From Azotimanducus sp963663145 (GTDB lineage: Bacteria > Pseudomonadota > Gammaproteobacteria > Pseudomonadales > Azotimanducaceae): a stretch of DNA of 64,000 nt. Positions within the stretch are counted from its first letter, which is position 1, and each line of letters begins with the position of its first letter. A program made the translations under genes and the position numbers. This document shows positions 36,753 to 45,950 of the stretch, piece after piece. A model generated the notes under the pieces. That model was not told where the DNA came from, made no database searches, and saw only the letters and a list, made by a program, of their open reading frames with translations. The DNA is taken from assembly GCA_963663145.1 (NCBI GenBank), contig OY760134.1, positions 744,001 to 808,000 of the forward strand, in the 5' to 3' direction.

Positions 36753-39065
36753 ATGGCTGAAGGACACGCAAGAATGACTCGACAACCCGATCCGGACACC
36801 CAATTCAAACCCACCGCCTGCAATCTGTGCTATGCCAACTGCGGAATCCTCGTCGAGGTGGCGGGCCGAGAAATCGCCAAAGTACGCGGCGACAAGGCGC
36901 ATGTCGCTTCCAAGGGCTACATCTGTAACAAGGCGGCGCGCATCAACTACTACCAAAATTCGAAGGCGCGGCTCTTAAGTCCATTGCGTCGCCGTGACGA
37001 TGGCAGTTTCGAGGAAGTCAGTTGGGAGAGGGCGATTACCGAAATTGCAGCTCGCTTTGCTGATATTCGCGATACCCATGGGGGGAACAAGATCATTTAC
37101 TACGGCGGCGGCGGCCAGGGGAATCATCTTGGCGGAACCTACTCCGGTGCCACGCGCGCCGCGCTCGGCATGCGATACGCTTCCAACGCGCTTGCGCAAG
37201 AGAAGACCGGGCTCTTCTGGACCAGTGATCGCGTGTTGGGCGGGCACTGGCACGGAGATTTCGAGCAATGCGACGTGGCCGTGTTTGTTGGCAAGAACCC
37301 ATGGCAATCAAACGGGCTGCAGCGGGCGAGGGTGCGTCTGCGCGAACTCTCCAAGGACCCCGACAAGACGCTCATCGTGTTCGACCCCCGGCGCACCGAA
37401 ACCGCCGAATTCGCGGATATTCACTTCGCGGTTCGGCCCGGCACCGACACTTGGTGCATCGCCGCCATTCTTGGTTTCATGGTGCAGGAAGGGCTGGCGA
37501 ACCTTCCATGGTTGTCCGACAACACCAAGGGATACCAGCGAGTGCTTGAGCAACTCGGCGAGGTGCCGGTCGAGGAATATGCCCGGTTTAGCGGGGTGCC
37601 CATGGAACTCGTGAAGCGCACCGCCCGGGTACTGTCGGCCACCGACAAGATAGCGGTCTACGAAGACCTGGGTATCGAGCAGTCGCCCAATTCGACCTTG
37701 TGTTCCTATCTCAACCTGCTGCTGTTTCTGCTTCCCGGCGCTTTCGGAAACCAAGGCGGCATGCACTTGGTGAACGGCTTGGCCAATCTTGGTGCCCATG
37801 GCGGCGCTCCCAGAGCATTCGATGAGAAGGGCTACGAATGCGACTTTTCGGTGACGCCTGTGACCGGAGCGCGCATCGTGTCCGGATTGATGCCCTGCAA
37901 TTCCATCGCTGAAGAGATCCTCACCGACCATCCAGAGAGGCTGCGAGGCATGCTCATCGAAAGCGCCAATCCGCTGCATTCGCTGGCCGATACCAAGCGC
38001 TTCAAGGAAGCCATGGAAGCACTCGAGTTTGTCGTGGTGATCGATGTCGCCATGACCGAGACCGCGCTGGCGGCGGATTACGTACTGCCGGCGAGTTCGC
38101 AGTACGAAAAATACGAATCAACCTTTTTCCCGAGCGAGTTTCCGAAGAACTTCTATCATCTGCGCCCGCCTGTGGTGGAACCATTGCCGGGCACCTTGCC
38201 CGAGGCGGAGATTCATGCGCGCATTGTCGAGGCGCTTGGGGTGTTCGCGCCCGGGGAGCTTGACGCGCTTCAGGAGGCCGCCGAAGCTGGCATGGACCGC
38301 TACGCCGAAGCCATGATGGTGGCCATGGCGACACCGAAGATCCTGCGCCACATCGCCTATGTGCTCTACCGCACCCTCGGGCCGACGCTTCCCAATGGAG
38401 CGGCGGTGGCGGCAAGCCTATGGGGCCTGTGTCAACGCTTCGCCATGGCGCACGAGCAAGCGGTGCGCGCCGCCGGTCACGAGGGACAGGGGTTTGCGCT
38501 CGGCAATAACCTGTTCAAAGCGATTCTGGAAGGCAACAGTGGTGTGGTGATATCGCGCCACGAGGTCGGGGATGCGTCTCAGTGGCCGAAGGAAGACGGC
38601 AAGGTACACCTTCACATGGCCGAGATGAGCGATGAGATCGATGCCTTGCAGAACTATGAACTGCCTGAACGCAGCGCAGAGTTTCCGCTGGTTCTGTCCG
38701 CGGGAGAAAGGCGCCTCTATTCGGCCAACACGATTATTCGAGACCCGGCGTGGATGAAGAGCAACAATCCGGATAGCCTCTGTGTGCATCCCAATGATGC
38801 AAGTGCTTTGGGACTTGGCGAGGCTTCACGGGCGGATCTCGTCACCAAGCGTGGTCGTGCGCGGGTGCGAATCGAGCTTGATGATCGCCTACCACTCGGC
38901 AGCGTTTCGCTGCCGAACGGCCTCGGCATGGCCTATCCCAACCAGCGCGGAGACCTTGAAGTCGTCGGTGTCGCCCCTAATGAACTCACCGGCCTTGACG
39001 ACCGAGACCCTTGGGTTGGAACCCCTTGGCATAAACACGTCGCCGCGAGATTGGAGCCGGTGTAG
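36753..39065 (+). CDS. molybdopterin-dependent oxidoreductase (formate dehydrogenase-like family)
   Basis: A 770-residue member of the DMSO-reductase superfamily. An N-terminal [4Fe-4S] site CNLCYANCGILVEV...GYICNKA is followed by the Moco domains (GNHLGGTYSG, VFVGKNPWQSNG, VFDPRRTETAEFADIHFAVRPGTD, and the C-terminal domain with NSLC-like VHPNDASALGL and VSLPNGLGMAYPN). No Tat signal is seen, so it is cytoplasmic. The ligand at the metal position cannot be assigned. Substrate is unknown. ATG at 36774, preceded by AAGGA, is an alternative start. Confidence 0.85.
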   Translation: MAEGHARMTRQPDPDTQFKPTACNLCYANCGILVEVAGREIAKVRGDKAHVASKGYICNKAARINYYQNSKARLLSPLRRRDDGSFEEVSWERAITEIAARFADIRDTHGGNKIIYYGGGGQGNHLGGTYSGATRAALGMRYASNALAQEKTGLFWTSDRVLGGHWHGDFEQCDVAVFVGKNPWQSNGLQRARVRLRELSKDPDKTLIVFDPRRTETAEFADIHFAVRPGTDTWCIAAILGFMVQEGLANLPWLSDNTKGYQRVLEQLGEVPVEEYARFSGVPMELVKRTARVLSATDKIAVYEDLGIEQSPNSTLCSYLNLLLFLLPGAFGNQGGMHLVNGLANLGAHGGAPRAFDEKGYECDFSVTPVTGARIVSGLMPCNSIAEEILTDHPERLRGMLIESANPLHSLADTKRFKEAMEALEFVVVIDVAMTETALAADYVLPASSQYEKYESTFFPSEFPKNFYHLRPPVVEPLPGTLPEAEIHARIVEALGVFAPGELDALQEAAEAGMDRYAEAMMVAMATPKILRHIAYVLYRTLGPTLPNGAAVAASLWGLCQRFAMAHEQAVRAAGHEGQGFALGNNLFKAILEGNSGVVISRHEVGDASQWPKEDGKVHLHMAEMSDEIDALQNYELPERSAEFPLVLSAGERRLYSANTIIRDPAWMKSNNPDSLCVHPNDASALGLGEASRADLVTKRGRARVRIELDDRLPLGSVSLPNGLGMAYPNQRGDLEVVGVAPNELTGLDDRDPWVGTPWHKHVAARLEPV

Positions 39066-39277
39066 GGGTCGTAAAACCCAACCCGTTCGGCGTTCTTGTT
39101 CGGCCCTCGTGGCACTGGAAAATCGACTTGGATTCGGCACCTTTGCCCGCTTTCTTGAAGTTGCGGCTCGGCAAAATGCCCAGACTACCAACGCCACCGG
39201 CATTGCTCGCGACACCCGTGTCCATCGACGCATGATCGAGAGAGCCTTGCTCACTACTTAAACCTTTTCGACCAACG

Positions 39278-40243
39278 CTAGTCGCGGTCCTTGCTCCGCC
39301 GCCACAGCTCGGACATCTCGGTAAAGAGTGCGACCACGTCTGGTGCGGGCAGGTTGGGGTCGTACTCACGGTAGAGGCTTTGCACATTGACCGCCAGACG
39401 TTCGGCGTCACCCCAGTGAGCGTACTCTCCGAGTGCGATATCCTTGGCCGCCTCGGTTGCCGACATGCCCGCATCAAATCTCGTGCGCGCCTCCCCGTCG
39501 ACGAATTGCAGGTATTCGCGAACGGCCCTCGCACCGTCCTTATCCGTGATGGGTCCATGCCCGGGTATGATCGCATCGACATCGAGGCTTTCGATGAGTT
39601 CACACGCCTTGATCCAATTGCCCACCGGCCCCGCCCAAATGATGGGCGTGCCGTCGATAAAAAGTATGTCCCCGGTGAAGATCACGCGCTGATCTGGCAC
39701 ATGCACCAACACGTCGCCGCGTGTATGGGCGGGGCCCACTTCAATGAGCTCGACTTGGGTATCGCCCACTGTGAGCTCAAGATGTCCGGAGAAGGTCCGG
39801 TTCACCGGTGGCAACACGATGCCTTCAAAGTCGAAGGCGGAGAAACAATGCGTGATGAATTCGCCGAGCTCACCGAGGGTTGGCGCCGACTGCATCATGG
39901 CTGCCAGCATGGTCGGCGGAACCTCGTCCATTTCCTCTGCCGCCGCCTTAGAGGCAATGATCTCGGCATCTGCAACCAACCGATTACCGTAGGTGTGGTC
40001 ACCATTGGCGTGGGTGTTGACGAGATAGTCGATCTCCCGGCCTTTTCGACCAACAGCGTCCCGCAGGTCGGTGAGCATGGTTTCGGTGAGCTTTTCGTCG
40101 AAAAGGGTATCGACCAGCAAGGAGGCTTCGCCATCGACAATCAACCCCGCGTTGTTCCACCCCCAAGAGCCGTCAGGTTGCAAATAGGCATAGGTGCCAC
40201 CGCCGAGATCATGGACTCCTCGCTCATATTTCCAATGCGCCAT
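39278..40243 (-). CDS. MBL-fold metallo-hydrolase
   Basis: A 321-residue metallo-beta-lactamase-fold protein. The metal motif is NTHANGDHTYGN (HxNxDH, with Asn where most have His), followed by GPAHTRGDVLVHVPDQRVIFTGDILF and the last ligand in IIPGHGPI. The Asn variant occurs in quinoprotein-relay-like members. A C-terminal helical part (about 225-321) is present. It is convergent with the molybdoenzyme gene; the 212-base gap between them shows nothing. Confidence 0.8.
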   Translation of the reverse strand: MAHWKYERGVHDLGGGTYAYLQPDGSWGWNNAGLIVDGEASLLVDTLFDEKLTETMLTDLRDAVGRKGREIDYLVNTHANGDHTYGNRLVADAEIIASKAAAEEMDEVPPTMLAAMMQSAPTLGELGEFITHCFSAFDFEGIVLPPVNRTFSGHLELTVGDTQVELIEVGPAHTRGDVLVHVPDQRVIFTGDILFIDGTPIIWAGPVGNWIKACELIESLDVDAIIPGHGPITDKDGARAVREYLQFVDGEARTRFDAGMSATEAAKDIALGEYAHWGDAERLAVNVQSLYREYDPNLPAPDVVALFTEMSELWRRSKDRD

Positions 40244-40323
40244 GACCGATTCTCGCAGAATTCGGATTCATGCTACATGAGTGGGAATAGAACCGGTGCT
40301 CCTTGGGCTGTGAGTGGAAGTGT

Positions 40324-40683
40324 TCACACAGAAAACTCCTCAGGAGACTTTGATCGGTATATTCGCGACGAATTGCAGAGCAAGGCTCGAAGCACCCACC
40401 ACGAACCCATCAGCACTCCAAGGCTCGCCAGATGTGCAGTCGCAAGGGGTGTCATTGAGCTCTCAGTGAAGTTCTGGTGCACAGAAAAAAGGCTATCCGA
40501 GATGATGCCCACGCAGATAGCGCCAACGACAATTCTTGTCCAGCAGCTCGGAATCCACCGCATGAAGGGAGTCAAGATGCTTGTTGAGGCAATGCAGATG
40601 TCTCTGATGAAGATACGAACCTGTTCCTCAGTCATGCCGGATTCCTTGGCTTGGTGTGCGGCTTCTTGAGTGAGCTCCCGCAC
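40324..40683 (-). CDS. hypothetical membrane protein
   Basis: A 119-residue frame, 18 bases downstream of the CusA-type pump gene on the same strand. A soluble N terminus (ESGMTEEQVRIFIRDICIAS) precedes two weakly hydrophobic segments (WTRIVVGAICVGIISDSLF, HLASLGVLMGSWWVLRALL). It is not recognised as a family. Position suggests co-transcription with cusCBA, but it could be a chance frame. Confidence 0.4.
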   Translation of the reverse strand: MRELTQEAAHQAKESGMTEEQVRIFIRDICIASTSILTPFMRWIPSCWTRIVVGAICVGIISDSLFSVHQNFTESSMTPLATAHLASLGVLMGSWWVLRALLCNSSRIYRSKSPEEFSV

Positions 40684-40701
40684 ATGTTCGCGCTTGCTTC
40701 A

Positions 40702-43700
40702 CTATTCGCTGTCTGCTGCCCGCTGCAGGGGAAACTCCTTCACCGCCGAATACAGCACCGGCACCAACAGCGTGCCGACAACTGCGACCAGCATGCCGCC
40801 GAAGGTGGGGATGGCCATGGGCAGCATGATGTCGGAGCCGCGTCCGTCGGAGCTGAGAACCGGCAGGAGTGCAATGATGGTGGTGGCTGTGGTCATGAGT
40901 GCGGGTCGGATGCGCCGGGTGGCGCCTTCAATGACGGCTTCGCGGATATTCGCCACCGAATCGGGCTGGCTGCGCTTGAAGGCTTGATCGAGGTAGGTGG
41001 CCGTCACCACACCGTTGTCGGTGGCGATGCCGAACAAGGCGAGAAACCCGACCCAGATCGCCACGCTCATGTTGATGGGGGAAACTTGCAAGAGTTCTCT
41101 CAAGTTCTCGCCAAGAAGTGAGAAGTCGAGAAACCCGCTGAGTCCGTAGCCCCAAATGAGAATGAAGCCCCCTGCCCAAGCAAGCGCGATGCCGCTGAAG
41201 ACAATCATGGAGGTCGCGACCGAGGAGAACTGAAGATAGAGAATGGCGAAGATGATCAGTAGCGACACCGGGACGATGATGGACAGCCGTTCCATGGCTC
41301 GAAGCTGATGCTCATAGGCACCCGCGAAACTCAAGCTCACTCCCGTCGGGATGATGAGTTCTCCTGATTCAATCTCGGCATCGAGATAGGCCTTGGCATC
41401 TCGCACCACATCGACTTCGGCGAATTCCGCGAGCTTGTCGAACACCACATAGCCGACGAGAAAGGTGTCCTCGCTCTTGATCGATTGCGGCCCGCTGGTG
41501 TAGTTCACTTCGGCAAGCTGCCCGAGTGGAACCTGGGCACCGGAAGTTGTCGGTACGAGTATTTCGGCAAGACTCTCAGGCGTGTCGCGCAGTTCCCTCA
41601 AGTAGCGCACGCGAACAGGGTGGCGTTCTCGGCCCTCAATCGTGCTGGTGATTGATTTTCCGCCGATGGCTACTTCAATGATGCGTTGCACGTCGGCAAC
41701 GCCAAGTCCATGGCGTGCGAGGGCTTGCCGATCGAGGTCGATTTCGAGATAGGGCTTGCCGATGAGCCGATCGGCGGAGACCGTCTCTGGGCGTATGCCG
41801 GGCACTTGCTTAAGGCGTGCCTCCACTTCCAGCGACACGCGTTCGATGGTCTCAAGGTCAGGCCCCTTGACCTTGATGCCCATGGGAGAGCGCATGCCGC
41901 TTTGCAGCATCACGATACGCGCCGCAATGGGTTGCAGCTTCGGCGCCGAAGTGGTTCCGGGCAGGTCTGCGGCGCGAAGAATCTCCTGCCAGATGTCATC
42001 CGTGCTGTTGATATGCGGACGCCATTGACGATGCCAACGACCTTGTTCATTGATCTTGTACTCGGGAAGGTAATTCACGAGGATCTCGAACATGGAAATG
42101 GGTGCCGGGTCGAGCGGGGTATCGGCGCGTCCAAGCTTCCCGACCACCGAGTTCACCTCGGGAATGGATGCGATTGCCCGATCCAGAATCCGCAATTGGT
42201 CGTGGGACTCACCCAAGGAGGCGTGCGGCATGGTGGTGGGCATGTAAAGGTAGGAGCCTTCATCAAGGCTCGGCATGAATTCGCTGCCGAGCCCCGGAAA
42301 CGTGCGATGCATGGCCTGCCAGACGGCGGTTTGGCGTAATCCGTCAGGAGCGAAGCGAAAGAGTTGATCAAATCCCGCGAAGGCCGTCAGCCCCCAAACG
42401 GCAAGCACCAGCGGCAGTGCGAGGAACAGCGGCTTATGGTCGAGGCAGTACGCGAGAATGAAAGCATAGGCGTGTTGGTAGGCGCGCAACGCCAGCAGAA
42501 GTCCGCCGACAACCACGCCCACAAACAATAGGTTCATCGCGAGGCCGCGCTCGAGTCCGAGTGGTCGCCAGACTTCGGCGAGAACGACGGCGACCAGGAG
42601 TGTGACGAGGGCGCGTGGTATCCGGGGGAGTACTTGGGACCAAGGTGGGCGAATGAGGAATTGCGGAAGCAAGAGCTTGCGGTGGGCTTGCTCTCGTCGA
42701 GGCTTGAGTAGGCGCATTCCGGCAGGGATGAGGGCCAAGGAGATGAAGAGTGCCGAGAGCAGGGCGGCTGTTTTGGTGAAGGCGAGAGGCGCGAAGAGTT
42801 TGCCCTCCGCACCGGTGAGCGTGAACACTGGAAGGAAGCTCACCACTGTGGTAGCAACCGAAGTCAGCACCGCTCCGGAAACTTCGCGGGTCGCATCGAA
42901 CACCACGTCCTGACTGGATTCATCAGATCCGGCCTCATCAAGGCGCCGCTTGATGTTCTCGGTGATGATCACGCCGAGATCCACCAGCGTGCCTATGGCG
43001 ACGGCGATGCCCGCTAGGGCGACAATGTTGGCGGCGACACCAAACAGTCGCATGGCGATGAAGCTCATGAGCACCGCGACCGGCAGCAAGGCGCTGACCA
43101 ACAACGAACCGCCGAGCACGCGCAGCATGAAGACCATGACCAGCATGGTGATCAATATTTCTTGGCCGAGCACGTCGCTCAAGGTGCTGATCGTCTCTTC
43201 AATGAGACCCGTACGGTCGTAGAAGGGCACTATGGCGATTTGCGACAGGGTCACGCCGTCTGGCCAGACATCCCGAGGATTGGCGCGCAACCAGTCGGTC
43301 CAAGCCGCCTGATTGATGCCGGTGCCTTCAAGGCCTTGAAATCCTTCGCGTGCCGCGAAACCGGCGAGTGCGTCGAGCGATGTCAATCGGAAGTCAACCA
43401 CGGCTTTGATGGGAAGACCGGCCGAGATCTCGGCAATCTTCTCCTTAGTGTTGTCGATGGCTTCGAGTGGGTTGAAGCCGTGTCGGACGACCACCACGCC
43501 CCCGACTGCCTCGCTACCCGCCTTGTCGAGGATGCCGCGGCGGAGGGCGGGTCCCTTGACAACCCTTGCCAGGTCGCGGATTCGAATCGGTACGTTGTCC
43601 GAAACCGAAACCACTGTCTCTTCAATGTCCGCAATGCGCTTGATGAATCCGAGACCGCGAATGAGGTACTCCACCCCGCTCACCTCGATGGTGCGCGCGC

Positions 43701-44430
43701 CCACGTCGAGGTTCGATAGGCGGGTTGCTTCGAATACCTGTCCCAAGGTGATATTGTGGGCGCGCATGGCGTCCGGGTCCACGTCTATCTGGTATTCCTC
43801 GACGAAGCCGCCGACCGATGCGACTTCGCTAACGCCTTCGGCGGCGAGCAGGGCGTGGCGCACCTGCCAATCCTGAATGGTGCGCAGCTCTTCAAGGCCC
43901 CAGCCGCCTGTTGGCCGGCCGGTCTGGTCCCGGCCTTCGAGCGTGTACCAGAATACTTGGCCGAGCGCGGTGGCATCTGGTCCGAGTGCGGGTTCTGCTT
44001 CTGTGGGTAGTGTCCCCGCTTGGAGGCTGTTGAGTCGCTCCAAGATCCTGCTGCGCGACCAATAGAAATCCGTGTCTTCTTCAAAGATCACGTAGATGCT
44101 GGAAAATCCAAAGTAGGACTGGCTGCGGACACTGGTGACGCCGGGAACACCCAAGAGTGCCACCGTGAGCGGATAGGTGATCTGATCCTCAACGTCCTGC
44201 GGTGACCGACCCGGCCACTGGGTGAACACGATCTGTTGGTTCTCGCCGAGGTCGGGCATGGCGTCCACCGGCACCGGCGAGCGCGGCAGACCTCGAATGG
44301 AGAGATCGAAGGGAGACACCGCCAGGCCCCAGAGGATGAGGCCGAGCAACAGGAGCGCCGTGACCAGACGGCGCTCAAGCGAGGCGAGCAGTAGGCGATC
44401 AAACAGGCTGTGTGGGCGTTGCATGATCAA
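40702..44430 (-). CDS. CusA/CzcA-family heavy-metal RND efflux pump
   Basis: A 1242-residue inner-membrane proton-driven transporter of the HME-RND class. It has the N-terminal QWPGRSPQDVEDQITYPL, the TM4 charged motif LVDLGVIITENIKRR, a large periplasmic repeat, GSEFMPSLDEGSYLYMPTTMP and the C-terminal helices. The TM4 motif resembles the CusA (Cu/Ag) more than the CzcA (Co/Zn/Cd) type. Its ATG overlaps the stop of the adaptor gene (ATGA), so cusC-, cusB- and cusA-type genes are coupled. It is longer than E. coli CusA (1047 residues), mainly from the region after TM6. Confidence 0.9.
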   Translation of the reverse strand: MIMQRPHSLFDRLLLASLERRLVTALLLLGLILWGLAVSPFDLSIRGLPRSPVPVDAMPDLGENQQIVFTQWPGRSPQDVEDQITYPLTVALLGVPGVTSVRSQSYFGFSSIYVIFEEDTDFYWSRSRILERLNSLQAGTLPTEAEPALGPDATALGQVFWYTLEGRDQTGRPTGGWGLEELRTIQDWQVRHALLAAEGVSEVASVGGFVEEYQIDVDPDAMRAHNITLGQVFEATRLSNLDVGARTIEVSGVEYLIRGLGFIKRIADIEETVVSVSDNVPIRIRDLARVVKGPALRRGILDKAGSEAVGGVVVVRHGFNPLEAIDNTKEKIAEISAGLPIKAVVDFRLTSLDALAGFAAREGFQGLEGTGINQAAWTDWLRANPRDVWPDGVTLSQIAIVPFYDRTGLIEETISTLSDVLGQEILITMLVMVFMLRVLGGSLLVSALLPVAVLMSFIAMRLFGVAANIVALAGIAVAIGTLVDLGVIITENIKRRLDEAGSDESSQDVVFDATREVSGAVLTSVATTVVSFLPVFTLTGAEGKLFAPLAFTKTAALLSALFISLALIPAGMRLLKPRREQAHRKLLLPQFLIRPPWSQVLPRIPRALVTLLVAVVLAEVWRPLGLERGLAMNLLFVGVVVGGLLLALRAYQHAYAFILAYCLDHKPLFLALPLVLAVWGLTAFAGFDQLFRFAPDGLRQTAVWQAMHRTFPGLGSEFMPSLDEGSYLYMPTTMPHASLGESHDQLRILDRAIASIPEVNSVVGKLGRADTPLDPAPISMFEILVNYLPEYKINEQGRWHRQWRPHINSTDDIWQEILRAADLPGTTSAPKLQPIAARIVMLQSGMRSPMGIKVKGPDLETIERVSLEVEARLKQVPGIRPETVSADRLIGKPYLEIDLDRQALARHGLGVADVQRIIEVAIGGKSITSTIEGRERHPVRVRYLRELRDTPESLAEILVPTTSGAQVPLGQLAEVNYTSGPQSIKSEDTFLVGYVVFDKLAEFAEVDVVRDAKAYLDAEIESGELIIPTGVSLSFAGAYEHQLRAMERLSIIVPVSLLIIFAILYLQFSSVATSMIVFSGIALAWAGGFILIWGYGLSGFLDFSLLGENLRELLQVSPINMSVAIWVGFLALFGIATDNGVVTATYLDQAFKRSQPDSVANIREAVIEGATRRIRPALMTTATTIIALLPVLSSDGRGSDIMLPMAIPTFGGMLVAVVGTLLVPVLYSAVKEFPLQRAADSE

Positions 44431-45950
44431 TGCCTGTGCTCGTGCGTGGCCGGTTTGGTAGCCATCTCGGATGAATGCGAGGGGTTCATCATGCTGGGCT
44501 TGGCCTCGATTTGAAGCGCGCTGTCGATCTTGAAGTTTCCGGACACCACCACCAAGTCGCCTTCGGCGAGCCCTTCTTCCACGAGGTAAAAATCTCCGGC
44601 GCGCGGCCCAAGCCTGACTTCGCGCCCCACGTAGGTTGGAACTTCCGCCTTCGCATCCTCTAGGTACACCACGGCGCGGGTTCCGGTGAGCAATGCGGCA
44701 CTGGTGGGTATGACCAGGGGTGCGTGGGAATGATCCGCAGAAGCGACTTCGTATCCCAAGGATTCAGCTCTCACCAGTTCCATTCCGCAGACATCACACC
44801 GGCCCGGCCTGTCCTTGACGATTTCCGGGTGCATGGGGGACACCCACTTGCCGGCAAGGCTCTCATCGATTACCTTGCCGCCGGCGGAAAGGCTGACCCT
44901 GAGCTTCGCGCGCACGAACATTTCGGGCTTCAAGAGGCCTCGACGGTTGTCCAGATTGACGCGCACCTTGGCTGTCCGGGTTCGTGCATCGAGGGTTGGG
45001 TCTATGAACGCGACCCGTCCGTGGAAGACTTCTCCCGGCAGTGCCTCGGCCGTGAATTCCACGGCCTGCCCGTATCTGAGCCATTCAAGGTCTGACTCGT
45101 AGGCGTCGAGTCGCATCCAGAGTGTGTCGAGGTCCGCAATGGTGAAGATGCGTGTCCCCGTATCCAGATACATGCCTTCGCTGGCGTGTCGTTCGATGAC
45201 CACGCCTCCCGTGGGCGCGAAGATGGTGACGTATGCTTCGGCCTGTCCGCTGGATTCCACCGAGACTATCTGTGCTTGCTCCATGCCGAGGCGACGCAGT
45301 TTCTCGCGCGCCGCGGCAAGGGTTCCGCGAGCCGACTCATACAGCGACTCAATGCCGCTGGCGGAGAGTTTCTTCCACGCTTCTGCGGCTTGGATGAGTT
45401 CTTCTTGCGCGGAATAGAGTTCCGGGCTGTAGAGGCGCACCATGTGGTCGCCTTTGCGCACCCGCACGCCCGTGAAGTCAACGTAGAGATCTTCAATACG
45501 ACCGGGCACCCAGGAGGAAATATGTGCGAGGCGCGTCTCGTCGTAGCTGACTTTGCCCACGAGGCGAAGTTCAAGGCTTGGAAAACGGCGCGTGACGGGA
45601 ACCGTCTCGATTCTCATCAAGTCTCTTTGTGATGCCGACAGCGTCAGGCGTGGCGCGGTCGGAGTCTTTTCTGATGCGCCCGATGACACGCGCACCAGGT
45701 CCATGCCGCAGATGGGGCAGCGACCGGCTTCGCCCCGATGTATGTGCGGATGCATGGCGCAGCTCCAGGCGCTGTCCGGCTGGTGAGGTCCGCTCCCATG
45801 CGTGGCGTGGGTTGCGACGGATTTCGCGGTGTGTTTGGGCGATTCGCTCGGCCAGAGGATGACCAAGAGCAGCGCGGCCGCCACGAGCGCCAGAATGAAC
45901 CTTCGCCGGTAGGCGGAAACGAGGTGATAGAGGTTGTGAATGGGATTCAT
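44427..45950 (-). CDS. CusB-family metal efflux adaptor with two heavy-metal-binding domains
   Basis: A 507-residue periplasmic adaptor. The N-terminal anchor (about 18-34) is followed by a heavy-metal-binding domain (CAMHPHIHRGEAGRCPICGM, Cys64, Cys78, Cys81). The barrel-sandwich and beta-barrel domains follow, then a second copy (SPMHPEIVKDRPGRCDVCGM, Cys385, Cys388) before the membrane-proximal domain. The Met/His/Cys content fits Cu(I)/Ag(I) handling. It overlaps its neighbours on both sides by 4 bases. Confidence 0.9.
   Translation of the reverse strand: MNPIHNLYHLVSAYRRRFILALVAAALLLVILWPSESPKHTAKSVATHATHGSGPHQPDSAWSCAMHPHIHRGEAGRCPICGMDLVRVSSGASEKTPTAPRLTLSASQRDLMRIETVPVTRRFPSLELRLVGKVSYDETRLAHISSWVPGRIEDLYVDFTGVRVRKGDHMVRLYSPELYSAQEELIQAAEAWKKLSASGIESLYESARGTLAAAREKLRRLGMEQAQIVSVESSGQAEAYVTIFAPTGGVVIERHASEGMYLDTGTRIFTIADLDTLWMRLDAYESDLEWLRYGQAVEFTAEALPGEVFHGRVAFIDPTLDARTRTAKVRVNLDNRRGLLKPEMFVRAKLRVSLSAGGKVIDESLAGKWVSPMHPEIVKDRPGRCDVCGMELVRAESLGYEVASADHSHAPLVIPTSAALLTGTRAVVYLEDAKAEVPTYVGREVRLGPRAGDFYLVEEGLAEGDLVVVSGNFKIDSALQIEAKPSMMNPSHSSEMATKPATHEHRH

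Noticed and set aside
41686..42339. A 217-codon plus-strand frame opposite the RND pump
   Set aside because: It is an antisense shadow of a well-conserved CusA/CzcA protein.
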